In this document: in pieces, positions 26,593 through 35,813 of the stretch
Numbering within the stretch: position 1 is the stretch's first letter
How the letters are laid out: the number at the start of each line of letters is the position of its first letter
Assembly (NCBI GenBank): GCA_964548175.1
Contig: CAZJQS010000017.1
Location: 22,717 to 86,716 of the forward strand
Source: JANQPA01 sp964548175
Lineage (GTDB): Bacteria; Bacteroidota; Bacteroidia; Chitinophagales; Saprospiraceae
Direction of reading: 5' to 3'
Length of the DNA: 64,000 bases
Program-made: the position numbers and the translations under genes
The notes under the pieces: model-generated
Databases searched by the model: none
Seen by the model: the letters and a program-made list of their open reading frames with translations, nothing else
What the model was told of the DNA's origin: nothing

Positions 26593-28311
26593 ATGAGCAA
26601 TCGAATTGTCATCGATCCCATCACCAGAATAGAAGGCCACCTGCGCGTTGAAGCCGAGATTCAAGACGGCAAAGTAGTCAATGCCTACAGTTCGGGAACC
26701 ATGGTCCGGTTGATCGAAGAAATACTCAAAGGACGTGATCCCAGAGACGCCTGGGCTTTCGTCGGTCGGGTATGCGGCGTTTGTACATCGATCCATTCCC
26801 TGGCGTCGATCCGTTCAGTTGAAGACGCTCTGGATATCGTTATTCCTCCTAATGCGGAATTAGTACGCAACATCATGAACGCCTCCCTCTATATGCATGA
26901 TCACGTGGTGCATTTTTACCACTTACACGCTATGGATTGGGTTGACGTCGTGAACGCACTCAAAGCAGATCCTAAAAAGACCTCCGAATTGGCTCAGAGC
27001 ATCAGCAATTGGCCGAAGAGTTCTCCGGGTTACTTCAGCGATCTGCAAAAACGCATCGGCAACTTTGTCAACAGCGGACAGCTGGGTATTTTCGCCAACG
27101 GCTACTGGGGGCACCCCGCTTACCAACTGCCCCCCGAGGTCAACCTTATCGGCCTAGCTCATTATCTGGAAGCACTGGAATGGCAGAAAGAGATCGTTAA
27201 AGTGCAGACTATTTTCGGCGGAAAAAATCCACACCCTAATTACCTCGTAGGAGGCATGGCCTGCGCCATCGGCCTGGACGAAGCCAGCGCCATCAATGCT
27301 GAAAGGCTTGCTTATGTGGAAACCGTGCTGAAACAAGGAAAGGAATTTATCGAACAAGTCTACCTGCCGGACCTCATGGCCATCGCCTCTTTCTACAAAA
27401 ACTGGGGCAGCATCGGCGGTGGATTAGGTAATTACCTCGTCTACGGCGACTTCCCTACCAACGGCATTCGCGACACTTCCAGCTTTAAATTCCCCTCCGG
27501 CGTGATCATGAACAAGAACCTCAAGGAAGTTTATGATGTCGACCTTAGGGATGACGCCCAAATCCAGGAGTTTGTACATCGATCCTATTACGATTATTCC
27601 ACAGGTAAAGAACAGGGCTTGCACCCATGGGAAGGCGAGACCGTCTTGAATTATACCGGCCCGAAACCGCCTTACGATTTTCTGAACGTCGATCAGGAAT
27701 ACAGCTTCCTGAAAACGCCGCGGTGGAAAGGACATCCAATGGAAGTAGGCCCTTTGTCGAGGATGTTAGTGGGATATGCGAGGGGAAAAGAAGAATTTGT
27801 TGAAGTCGTAGACGAAGCGCTGGCAAAATTAGAGGTGCCGGTGGAAGCACTGTTTTCCACACTTGGTCGCACGGCAGCCCGCGGACTGGAAAACAAGCTG
27901 ATGGTCAACTGGGTCATGGAGTTTTACGATGAGCTGATCAATAATATCCGCAACGGGGATACCCGGATGGCCAATACTGAGAAGTTCAGCCCTAAACGCT
28001 GGGAGCCGGTCGCTCAGGGCGTCGGCCATGCCGAAGCGCCTCGCGGGGCTCTGGCCCACTGGATCAAGATCAAGGATCAGAAGATAGATAATTATCAATT
28101 GGTGGTGCCGACTACCTGGAACGCCTCTCCACGTGATCCTAGCGGACAGCTTTCCGCCTATGAGTCTGCGCTCATGGACACGCCTGTTGCTGATCCGGAA
28201 CAGCCGGTGGAAATTCTGCGCACCATTCATTCTTTTGATCCCTGTATGGCCTGCGCCGTTCACCTGTATGATGAAAAAGGAAGCCATATTAGTCAAATCA
28301 AGGTCGTCTAA
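26593..28311 (+). CDS. hyaB: [NiFe] hydrogenase large subunit
   Basis: This 572-residue catalytic subunit splits H2 at a Ni-Fe(CN)2CO centre. The four cysteine ligands are in RVCGVCT (Cys61 and Cys64) and DPCMACAVH (Cys551 and Cys554). RIEGHLRVE near residue 12 and HDHVVHFYHLHAMDW are further group 1 signatures. After His557 there are 15 residues that the maturation protease should remove once nickel is in place. It has no export signal and would travel through Tat bound to the small subunit. The cytochrome gene begins 12 bases downstream. Confidence 0.97.
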   Translation: MSNRIVIDPITRIEGHLRVEAEIQDGKVVNAYSSGTMVRLIEEILKGRDPRDAWAFVGRVCGVCTSIHSLASIRSVEDALDIVIPPNAELVRNIMNASLYMHDHVVHFYHLHAMDWVDVVNALKADPKKTSELAQSISNWPKSSPGYFSDLQKRIGNFVNSGQLGIFANGYWGHPAYQLPPEVNLIGLAHYLEALEWQKEIVKVQTIFGGKNPHPNYLVGGMACAIGLDEASAINAERLAYVETVLKQGKEFIEQVYLPDLMAIASFYKNWGSIGGGLGNYLVYGDFPTNGIRDTSSFKFPSGVIMNKNLKEVYDVDLRDDAQIQEFVHRSYYDYSTGKEQGLHPWEGETVLNYTGPKPPYDFLNVDQEYSFLKTPRWKGHPMEVGPLSRMLVGYARGKEEFVEVVDEALAKLEVPVEALFSTLGRTAARGLENKLMVNWVMEFYDELINNIRNGDTRMANTEKFSPKRWEPVAQGVGHAEAPRGALAHWIKIKDQKIDNYQLVVPTTWNASPRDPSGQLSAYESALMDTPVADPEQPVEILRTIHSFDPCMACAVHLYDEKGSHISQIKVV

Positions 28312-28323
28312 AAACGCTGGATT

Positions 28324-29091
28324 ATGCAAGAAATAGAAATGAACGGAAGAAGGCTGGTGCGGGTATTTGTATGGGAATTCCCCGTCCGCCTGTTTCACTG
28401 GCTGAATGCCCTGGCTATCGTAGTTTTGATCGTTACAGGTTATTTGATCGGCAATCCCCCGGCCATGCTGTCCAGTTCTGAGGCCTCCTTCAGGTACCTG
28501 TTCGGAACCATACGATTTATTCATTTCGTAGCAGCTTACGTGTTCGTATTCAACTGGCTGTTTCGCATCTACTGGGCATTTGTAGGCAACAAATACGCCA
28601 ACTGGCGGAACTTCATCCCCACCAGCAGGCGCTATTTTAAAGAGATTGTGAGTGTATTGCGGATCGACATTCTGCTGGCCAAGTCGAAGGAACATATGTC
28701 GGTCGGCCATAACGCCCTGGCCGGATTCATTTACTTCATGTTTTTCCTGGCCTGCCTGCTGGCGGCTATTACCGGCTTCGGACTGTATGCTCAAATGAGC
28801 GACTGGTGGTTCCCGGAGCTGTTTGCCTGGGTAGCTCCCGTATTTGGCGGAGACTTCGAGCTTCGTAACATCCATCATTCATTGATGTGGTTCTTCGTCA
28901 TCTTTACCATCATACACGTTTATCTGGTCTTTTACCACGATTATGTAGAAGGCCGCGGAGAGATCTCCTCCATGGGCGGCGGCTGGAAATTCATCGAAGT
29001 GGAGGCTTTTAAAAGGGCCCCCGATACAATAGAAGACCAACCGGTAAAATCAAAAAAAGAAAAAACACCGGAAGTAGAAGAGACTTTATGA
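28324..29091 (+). CDS. hyaC: Ni/Fe-hydrogenase b-type cytochrome subunit
   Basis: This 255-residue inner-membrane protein anchors the hydrogenase and passes its electrons to the quinone pool. Four main helices are visible, with likely heme-b His ligands in PVRLFHWLNAL, TIRFIHFVAAY and the C-terminal RNIHHSLMWFF and TIIHVYLVFYHDY. The loop with GEISSMGGGWKF and a charged Lys/Glu tail follow. It overlaps the protease gene by four bases (ATGA), so translation is probably coupled. It implies an H2-oxidising, respiration-linked role. Confidence 0.95.
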   Translation: MQEIEMNGRRLVRVFVWEFPVRLFHWLNALAIVVLIVTGYLIGNPPAMLSSSEASFRYLFGTIRFIHFVAAYVFVFNWLFRIYWAFVGNKYANWRNFIPTSRRYFKEIVSVLRIDILLAKSKEHMSVGHNALAGFIYFMFFLACLLAAITGFGLYAQMSDWWFPELFAWVAPVFGGDFELRNIHHSLMWFFVIFTIIHVYLVFYHDYVEGRGEISSMGGGWKFIEVEAFKRAPDTIEDQPVKSKKEKTPEVEETL

Positions 29092-29615
29092 GCGATCAAT
29101 CAACAATATCTGATCATACAAATGCCGATATCCTGATCATGGGTATCGGCAATTTGTTGATGAGCGACGAAGGCCTGGGTGTACATTTTATCCGGCAGCT
29201 GGAAAAGCAAACGCTGCCGGATGGAGTAGACCTGTTAGATGGCGGCACTGCCGGCTTTCAACTCATGGATTATTTCGAGCAATATCCACATGTGATCCTT
29301 ATCGATGCTACACTGGACGATCTTCCTCCCGGAACCATCCGGCTGATCCGGCCCAAGTTTGCTAACGATTTCCCCAAAGCCATGAGCACACACGAGATCG
29401 GTCTGAAAGACCTCGTGGAGGGTATGTATCTATTGGGAAAAAACCCGAATATTCACCTTTTTGTTGTCTCCGCTGCTCAGTTACAGCCTATGAATATTAC
29501 CTTATCGCCACAAGTCGAAAAGGCACTGATAGAATTAAGGAAAAAAGTATGGAGATTGATCGAGGAGATCAAAGGATCATCCGGTAAAAATCCAGGATCA
29601 CTTCTGTTTATCTGA
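29088..29615 (+). CDS. hyaD: Hydrogenase maturation endopeptidase
   Basis: This 175-residue protease trims the C-terminal peptide of the large subunit after nickel insertion. Family features are ILIMGIGNLLMSDEGLGVH (with the first nickel-sensing Glu), VILIDATLDD (Asp) and STHEIGLKDLVE (His). Its gene starts within the last four bases of the cytochrome gene. The last 8 bases overlap the end of the convergent pyruvate-kinase-like gene, so the hydrogenase operon ends here without a separate terminator. Confidence 0.95.
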   Translation: MSDQSTISDHTNADILIMGIGNLLMSDEGLGVHFIRQLEKQTLPDGVDLLDGGTAGFQLMDYFEQYPHVILIDATLDDLPPGTIRLIRPKFANDFPKAMSTHEIGLKDLVEGMYLLGKNPNIHLFVVSAAQLQPMNITLSPQVEKALIELRKKVWRLIEEIKGSSGKNPGSLLFI

Positions 29616-31185
29616 CCAATGCTCTTATCCTCGGCGGATTGGTAATGAACTTATTCGCAACGCTTAGCGGCCGAAGGCTGCCTTTACGCTTAAACTGATG
29701 GGAACTCATGCGCTGGATAATGTCGTTTAACGTACTGACCGCATGCACCACGTAAGGTCCTTTATTCAGCATCACGCACTCCGCCCGGGAAGACATAGCC
29801 GCGTCAGTGATCTCTGCCCGGGAAGCCTGCCCTTTTTTTGCTAGTTTTTCCAATACCTGCGTAGCCCAGATGCCAGGAATATGGGCGGCTTCGCAAATCC
29901 AGAGGATTTCTTCCTGGACCTCGGCGGTTCGTTCAAAACCGATCTCCACGGCCAGATCACCCCTGGCGATCATCACCCCAACTTTAGGAGAACGCATGGC
30001 CGTGAGCAGCAATTCCGGCAAATTCTCGAACGCCTCCTTGGTTTCGATCTTCAACACGATACCGATGTCGAGCCGGCCCAGACGTTTCAACTCGGCCTGT
30101 AATTCTTCTACATCCCGCCCATTGCGCACAAAAGAATACCCGACCACATCCGCGTACTTCGAAATGAACGGCAGATGACCATAATCTGCATCTGTCAGGG
30201 AGGGCAGCGTCAAAATGGTCATAGGAAGGTTGATCCCTTTTTCATTTTTCAGACGGCTGCCGCCGATCTCGGCACGGGTGATTTCCACCACCATTTCTTT
30301 TGCAGAGAATTCGCGAACCACCCCGCCGATCTTACCGTCATCAAAAAAGACGGTATTCCCCGTTTCGATATGGTCAAAAATTTCCGGCAGCGTGGTGGAA
30401 ATAATGCCGACAAAGGGAAGGGGCGGTTTTTCCAAGGGATTTATCGCGTCGATACCTCCCCGGATCACCTTTATCAGATCGCCTTTGTTTACGATCAGGC
30501 CTTCCTTTCTTTTCTTTCTCTTTTTGAGCAGCCTTTCCAGTTCTTCTCTGGTCAGAGGAGGATCCAATACCTGGGTGCGTAATTTAGGCCCCGACAAGTC
30601 CATATAGATCAGACATTTTTTACCGGTATCCGATTCTGCTTCCTGGATGTTGTCCACCATTCGTTTCCAGTCAGCTGATCGATCGTGACTGGTGTTGAGC
30701 CGGGCAATGTTCATACCGGCCTTCAGGAGATCCCGCGGGATGGAGGGGTCATAAGCCGCTTCGCTGGGCATGGTCACCATGATGCGCGTCCGGTGGTGAG
30801 GTTGAAGGCCGAATAGGGCGTTGGTGTGGTTTTCCAGGGCTTTTTTGCTTTCGAAAAAACCGATGCGGTTATCGGCTCGCTTTTTCAGTTCGGAAATGTC
30901 CCACCCGTCTAATAAGTATAAGAGTTTGAGGATATTGTATAAGTTGGACAACGTATAGGCTTCGCTATGTGCAATAGCCGAAATGCCCAACTGCGCCAGC
31001 TTTTCCTGCAGGTTACGCAAGTCGAAGGAGCGCAAAGACAGGTAGTGGATGAGGTTGCGTGCACTCTCACGGTAGTGTGCCTGCACCTGTTGAATGAGGT
31101 CTATTTTATCTTTTTCCTGCGCCTCCGCAAAGAGAATGATTTCCTCGACCTCCCGAATAATATCTTCGATCGGATAGGGTGACAT
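29608..31185 (-). CDS. Pyruvate-kinase-like protein with N-terminal extension and no C-terminal domain
   Basis: This 525-residue protein has a helical extension (about residues 1-130) ahead of a pyruvate kinase barrel that starts near RIMVTMPSEAA. Barrel motifs are GMNIARLNTSH (usually RLNFSH), DLSGPKLRT, a B domain with a Lys/Arg-rich KKRKKRKEG loop, Lys379 and Glu381 in VLKIETK, IARGDLAVEIG, and Thr442 in IWATQVLE. The usual MLSGETA stretch is replaced by MLNKGPY. The sequence stops about 45 residues later, so the allosteric C domain is missing. Catalytic residues are mostly kept, so it could be an active non-canonical kinase or a related phosphotransferase. Confidence 0.78.
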   Translation of the reverse strand: MSPYPIEDIIREVEEIILFAEAQEKDKIDLIQQVQAHYRESARNLIHYLSLRSFDLRNLQEKLAQLGISAIAHSEAYTLSNLYNILKLLYLLDGWDISELKKRADNRIGFFESKKALENHTNALFGLQPHHRTRIMVTMPSEAAYDPSIPRDLLKAGMNIARLNTSHDRSADWKRMVDNIQEAESDTGKKCLIYMDLSGPKLRTQVLDPPLTREELERLLKKRKKRKEGLIVNKGDLIKVIRGGIDAINPLEKPPLPFVGIISTTLPEIFDHIETGNTVFFDDGKIGGVVREFSAKEMVVEITRAEIGGSRLKNEKGINLPMTILTLPSLTDADYGHLPFISKYADVVGYSFVRNGRDVEELQAELKRLGRLDIGIVLKIETKEAFENLPELLLTAMRSPKVGVMIARGDLAVEIGFERTAEVQEEILWICEAAHIPGIWATQVLEKLAKKGQASRAEITDAAMSSRAECVMLNKGPYVVHAVSTLNDIIQRMSSHQFKRKGSLRPLSVANKFITNPPRIRALVR

Positions 31186-31318
31186 ACGAATTGGCTTTAA
31201 TGATTGTATTACCTTGCTATCATACGTCAGTTTTAGGAATTTTAAAATGATTTCTGTCAGTGGATGGTTGGATGTTGGTTGGTGCAGGCGTTTGTCCTAC
31301 TTGTATCAAATAATCTTA

Positions 31319-31367
31319 AAGCTTTCTGTAGATGCTTTGGGTGGTCGCAGGCATCTACAGAAAGCTT
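31319..31367. repeat. Inverted repeat with 17-bp perfect arms
   Basis: Arms 31319-31335 and 31351-31367 are exact reverse complements around a 15-base loop. A T tract (31374-31380) follows on the plus strand, while A/T-rich sequence follows on the minus strand. It lies 12 bases beyond the stop of the leftward lipoprotein gene and may end its transcript. Confidence 0.7.
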
Positions 31368-31378
31368 GACATATTTTT

Positions 31379-32365
31379 TTAATTATCTGTAACCGATACG
31401 TTATCAATTCTAAGTATAGTGGAGTCAAAGCCTCCGGGAGAACCTGCTCTGTAAACGAATGCTATGGCGATTACTTGACCAATAAAACGAGACAGGCTAA
31501 GATCACCGGTATTGGTGAAAGCATCATTACCAGGGTCATTGGCTGTCATGGCGTCGAATCCAGGTCCGAAGCGCTGCCAGGTCGCAGCTTCCACACTGAT
31601 CGAATAATCCGTTGATATCAGAATATCGTAAAGGTCCTCAGGGAAGTTACCCGTACCAGGAAATCGCCTGGAGACATCAAAACTCAATACAGGATTGGTG
31701 GCTTCGGTCAGATTAAGTCTTGGGGTAACCAGCCATGCTTCTGAGCTCGACGGATCCTCGGACCCAGGCACAAATGCATTGATCACCAAAGTTTCGCCGT
31801 TGTTGTTGCATCTCCATCTTGTAGAGCCCTCTCCATTTTGCTGGATAATGGCTTCTACCCATCCATTGGGTATGGGTTGTGGTGGATTCTGTTGGCAATC
31901 GTCAAAACCTTCTACGAGGGGCAATTCTGTTCCGACATCTAAGACAGTAATGACCGATTCAATGTCAATTCCAGTGGTCAACCCTTCGCCGGTTCCTGTT
32001 AACGCCATGTTGATCGTGGCTCCGCCTTGAATACCTGCTTCGAGAGGCGTAAAAGTAAAAGTAACCCGATTAGCGCCGGCCGGCACAGGAACAGTTACGG
32101 AATTACCTACTGTTGGCGGAGTGGTTGTAAAAGCAGTACCTGCATCCGCTCCGGAGAACGTTATGGTAAATTCAGAATCGTTGGAAAGCGCTGGTGAAAT
32201 GGTCAGGTTAATTGGAAACGCACTAAGGTCTTCTGTGGTTAAATTGTAAATGCTCTTATCAAAGTTGACCGTTGATATCAAATTGTTGTCGTCATCATCA
32301 CAACTGGTAAAGGAAAACATTATGACTGCCAAAAGCCCTAACGTTAAAAACTTGATTTTTTTCAT
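31379..32365 (-). CDS. Choice-of-anchor J domain lipoprotein
   Basis: From the ATG at 32365 this protein has 328 residues. It starts with a lipoprotein signal (KKIKFLTLGLLAVIMFSFTSC), with Cys followed by DDDDNN, an Asp-rich +2 region typical of Bacteroidota surface lipoproteins. Residues 30-150 form a Calx-beta/immunoglobulin-like region (VTFTFTPLEAG). Residues 155-328 match the choice-of-anchor J/DUF5017-type lectin-like domain (FDDCQQNPPQPIPNGWV, AWLVTPRLNLT, DNVSVTDN end). An upstream start at 32494 would put 43 residues ahead of the signal and is rejected. It is probably exposed at the cell surface and may bind glycans. Confidence 0.78.
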   Translation of the reverse strand: MKKIKFLTLGLLAVIMFSFTSCDDDDNNLISTVNFDKSIYNLTTEDLSAFPINLTISPALSNDSEFTITFSGADAGTAFTTTPPTVGNSVTVPVPAGANRVTFTFTPLEAGIQGGATINMALTGTGEGLTTGIDIESVITVLDVGTELPLVEGFDDCQQNPPQPIPNGWVEAIIQQNGEGSTRWRCNNNGETLVINAFVPGSEDPSSSEAWLVTPRLNLTEATNPVLSFDVSRRFPGTGNFPEDLYDILISTDYSISVEAATWQRFGPGFDAMTANDPGNDAFTNTGDLSLSRFIGQVIAIAFVYRAGSPGGFDSTILRIDNVSVTDN

Positions 32366-32681
32366 AATAATAATATCCATATAAATAATTAAACAATATT
32401 GTTCATCTCTTTTATCCGCCCGCTTCATAATGGCCAGGGATAAATTTGCTAAAATCAGTTTTAATACATTAGAGTTAAGTAAGCAAAGGAGCAATTTGGG
32501 CTAACATAGCTTGCTTGTCCCCCCCAATATAACAAATAAAAGAAACTTTTTCACTCAGGGAGCGGGGAAATTAACATATTGTATTGAGGAGGTGGTAGGG
32601 TACCTTCCCGCTCATTCGTTCCACTAAAAAGGACGGTCGTCGTCTCCCTATGATGATTTTTTTTCACCAACAGAAAGACCT
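32366..32681. other. Divergent intergenic region (lipoprotein / DUF1800)
   Basis: These 316 bases carry no credible ORF and no clear TAnnTTTG box on either strand. The last 100 bases before DUF1800 are GC-balanced and end in a T-rich stretch. Confidence 0.45.
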
Positions 32682-34130
32682 ATGAAAATAACGCTAAATT
32701 GTGCAAGCGGCACGCTGGCGCCTTATGAGCCTTCCGAAGAACGCCCATGGAACAACCGGCGGATACTCCACCTCCTCCGGAGAACGGCGTTCAATTTACC
32801 GACCACACAACTGGAAGAAGCCCGGCAAGTCTCCCCCTCTACCCTGGTTGACTGGATCATCGACCAGGCGCTGAATCAACCCTTGCCCGATCCGCCCGAT
32901 TGGGTCGACTGGACGGTAAACGACTACACCGACATCGTCGTGCAAAGGGAAGAACAATACAAGGAATGGGCCTGTCAATGGCTGGCGCAAATGATCAGCG
33001 GCGGATTCCGGGAAAAACTGGAGCTGTTCTGGCACAATCATTTCGTGACACGCTACGAAGCTTATGAATGCACCACGCATATGTATAGTTATCACCGGGT
33101 GCTTCAGGAACATGCGCTAGGCAATTTCAGGACTTTCGTTAAGGAAATTGGTAAAACGCCGGCCATGCTTATTTTTCTGAACGGCGTACAGAATACCCGC
33201 TTCAAAGCCAATGAGAACTATGCCCGTGAACTCTTTGAACTGTTCACCCTCGGCCGGGACAACGGCTACACCCAGAATGATATAGAAGAGGCCGCACGGG
33301 CACTCACCGGCTGGGTAGGCTACTTCACCGGCTGCGGCCCCATTGGATTCGTGGCGGAATATTTTGATCAAGGCGAAAAAACGGTCTTTGAGCGGACCGG
33401 CAACTGGGACTATGATGAGTTGCATGACATTTTGTTTGAAGAAAGAGGAGATCTGATCGCTACTTACATTTGCACCAAGATCTATCAGCATTTCGTGCAT
33501 CCGCAGGTGGATGAATTTATCGTGGAGCAGATGGCGGACACCCTTAAGCAGCATGACTTCGAGCTGGCGCCCGTATTCAGACAATTGTTCAAAAGCGAGC
33601 ATTTTTTTGATGAATATATCATCGGCACACAGATCAAAAGCCCCGTTGACTTCTTCATCGGTTTCGTCCGTTCCGGCGCATTTACCATCAACGAAGAATT
33701 ATTGACCGGCATTCTGTACTATTCTTTCCTTATGGGCCAGCACCTGTTCAATCCCGTGGATGTTGCCGGCTGGCCGGGCAACCGCAGTTGGGTAAACAAC
33801 AACACCATAACGCTCAGGTGGCAGTCCCTGGAAATTTACATCTACTATTTATTCCAATATTATCCCGATGAACTCAAGCGATTTTTGATCCATTTGATCG
33901 GAGCCACCTCCGATCCTGCAGAAGCTACTCGCGCGATCGTCAATGCTATGCTGCCCAACGGGCTTCACAGCGAGCAGGACTACCAGAGAGCCACCCAGGT
34001 CTTTAAGCACGAAATTCCGCAGAATTACTTCGACAATGGCCTTTGGAACCTCAACTGGGACACCATCCCGGCTCAGGTCGCCCTGCTCATGAACCACATC
34101 GCGCAACTTCCTGAATATCAATTACAGTAA
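32682..34130 (+). CDS. DUF1800 domain protein
   Basis: This 482-residue protein matches DUF1800, a helical family nearly always encoded beside DUF1501. It shows NNRRILHLLRRTAFNL at the start, the conserved FWHNHFVTR and NENYARELFELFTLG segments, and the later FNPVDVAGWPGNRSWVNNNT. No signal peptide is evident in the first 40 residues. Its function is unknown. The DUF1501 partner follows 48 bases downstream on the same strand, which supports a joint role. Confidence 0.88.
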   Translation: MKITLNCASGTLAPYEPSEERPWNNRRILHLLRRTAFNLPTTQLEEARQVSPSTLVDWIIDQALNQPLPDPPDWVDWTVNDYTDIVVQREEQYKEWACQWLAQMISGGFREKLELFWHNHFVTRYEAYECTTHMYSYHRVLQEHALGNFRTFVKEIGKTPAMLIFLNGVQNTRFKANENYARELFELFTLGRDNGYTQNDIEEAARALTGWVGYFTGCGPIGFVAEYFDQGEKTVFERTGNWDYDELHDILFEERGDLIATYICTKIYQHFVHPQVDEFIVEQMADTLKQHDFELAPVFRQLFKSEHFFDEYIIGTQIKSPVDFFIGFVRSGAFTINEELLTGILYYSFLMGQHLFNPVDVAGWPGNRSWVNNNTITLRWQSLEIYIYYLFQYYPDELKRFLIHLIGATSDPAEATRAIVNAMLPNGLHSEQDYQRATQVFKHEIPQNYFDNGLWNLNWDTIPAQVALLMNHIAQLPEYQLQ

Positions 34131-34178
34131 GTCTCCAATTCAATCATCTGCCCACTGTGGCATTCAAAATAAAAAGAC

Positions 34179-35813
34179 ATGTGCAATCATCACGATAAAA
34201 AAGCAGACCTCCGGCCGGGCGACAGCCTGAACAATGAAAAAGCCCATCAGAAAGATCACCTGAACTGGAGCCGGCGATCCTTCGTTCGCAACCTCGGCCT
34301 TGTAGGTGGCGTATCCATGTTTTTGGGAAAAACCACGCTGACAGCCATTGCCAATAGCCCATTAAGCCAGGCCCTTAACGGCGCCGAAAGTGACCGTATC
34401 CTAGTGCTGATCCGTTTGAAAGGAGGCAATGACGGCTTGAATACCATCATTCCTTTATTTGATTACGGCGCCTACCAGCAATTGCGGCCAACGATTCGGA
34501 TACCCGAAAATCAGGTCATTCGGCTAAGTGACGCACTTGGAATACCTTCTTACATGTCTTCCCTGGAAAACCTCTGGAACGACGGCCAGATGAAAGTCGT
34601 CAACAGCGTCGGTTATCCTGATCAGAATTTGTCTCACTTCCGCTCTTCCGATATCTGGGCTTCCGGCAGTGATGCCGATATCATGGACACCTCAGGATGG
34701 CTGGGCCGGTATCTGGAGGAAGAACTGCCTGATTTCCTCGTCAATCCGCCCGAGCATCCGCCGGCCATACAAATCGGGGGCACCGGTAATCTCGTTTTCA
34801 ACAACTCAGGTATGAACAATATGGGGGTGGTTGTCAATGATCCGGAACAACTGACCGAGATCGCCCGAAAAGGCCAGCTCTACGATATTCAAGACGTGCC
34901 CGATTGTTACCGGGGCGAGCAATTAAGCTATTTGCGCACCGTGGCCAACAGCACGTTTCGATATGCCAGTATTATCTCCGATACCTATAACAATGCCCAA
35001 AATCAGGTGGAATACCAGCAAAATCCACTTAGCGATCAGCTCTCTGTAGTAGCTCGCCTCATCAAAGGAGGCCTGTCGACCAAATTGTACATGGTCTCAC
35101 TGGATGGTTTCGATACTCATGCCCAACAAAATGAAACCCATCCGTACTTGCTTCACTTTTTATCAGAAGCTGTTCATGACTTTTTTGACGACCTGAAAAA
35201 ATCCGATGACGACAAAAGAGTACTGGGGATGACCTTTTCTGAATTTGGCCGCCGTATTGAACAAAACGCCTCGCAAGGCACCGACCATGGCGCCGCAGCT
35301 CCTGTCATACTGTTTGGAGGCGGGCTGGAAGAAAATGGCTTTGTCGGCAATCCTCCTGACTTGCAAGACCTGGACGTCATCGGCAATCTGAAATTTGACG
35401 TCGATTTCCGGCAAATCTATGCAACGGTCCTGGAAAACTGGCTGTGCATCGACCCCGGGCTGGTCAACCAGATCATGGGGAAAAGCTTCGAACGACTACC
35501 GGGGCTCGGACTAAAATGCAGCCCGATTACCTCCACTCATGACCTTTTCACCCAAGTAGGCCCGTCTCTTAAAGTTGTTCGAACCGGAGAGCAGTTCAGG
35601 ATCACTTTCGACCTGCCCAAGGCTATGAACATTCAACTGAGTTTATTCGATCTTTCCGGAAAAAGGATCCGGCAACTAGAAAACGGATATTTTTCTGCAG
35701 GAAAACACCAGGTGGATTTTTATCCTTCCAAAACGAATATGATTCCCGGACAATATATATTTACTTTACAATCAAGTAGTGGGGTGCGAAGCAAAGCCCT
35801 AAGCTATTTTTAG
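34179..35813 (+). CDS. DUF1501 protein with Tat signal and T9SS sorting domain
   Basis: This 544-residue protein matches DUF1501, related to the sulfatase/alkaline-phosphatase-like fold. A twin-arginine signal SRRSFVRNLGLVGG lies near residues 32-45. The DUF1501 body spans about 65-445 (LVLIRLKGGNDGLNTIIPL, VSLDGFDTHAQQNETH, MTFSEFGRRIEQNASQGTDHG). The last 78 residues are a type IX secretion sorting domain of the type A kind (RITFDLPKAMNIQLSLFDLSG ... PGQYIFTLQSSSG). It would therefore be folded in the cytosol, exported by Tat, and then moved to the surface by T9SS, if both signals work. Confidence 0.85.
   Translation: MCNHHDKKADLRPGDSLNNEKAHQKDHLNWSRRSFVRNLGLVGGVSMFLGKTTLTAIANSPLSQALNGAESDRILVLIRLKGGNDGLNTIIPLFDYGAYQQLRPTIRIPENQVIRLSDALGIPSYMSSLENLWNDGQMKVVNSVGYPDQNLSHFRSSDIWASGSDADIMDTSGWLGRYLEEELPDFLVNPPEHPPAIQIGGTGNLVFNNSGMNNMGVVVNDPEQLTEIARKGQLYDIQDVPDCYRGEQLSYLRTVANSTFRYASIISDTYNNAQNQVEYQQNPLSDQLSVVARLIKGGLSTKLYMVSLDGFDTHAQQNETHPYLLHFLSEAVHDFFDDLKKSDDDKRVLGMTFSEFGRRIEQNASQGTDHGAAAPVILFGGGLEENGFVGNPPDLQDLDVIGNLKFDVDFRQIYATVLENWLCIDPGLVNQIMGKSFERLPGLGLKCSPITSTHDLFTQVGPSLKVVRTGEQFRITFDLPKAMNIQLSLFDLSGKRIRQLENGYFSAGKHQVDFYPSKTNMIPGQYIFTLQSSSGVRSKALSYF

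Noticed and set aside
27829..28878. 349-codon leftward ORF spanning the ends of hyaB and hyaC
   Set aside because: It is antisense to two hydrogenase genes with clear function and shows no family pattern.
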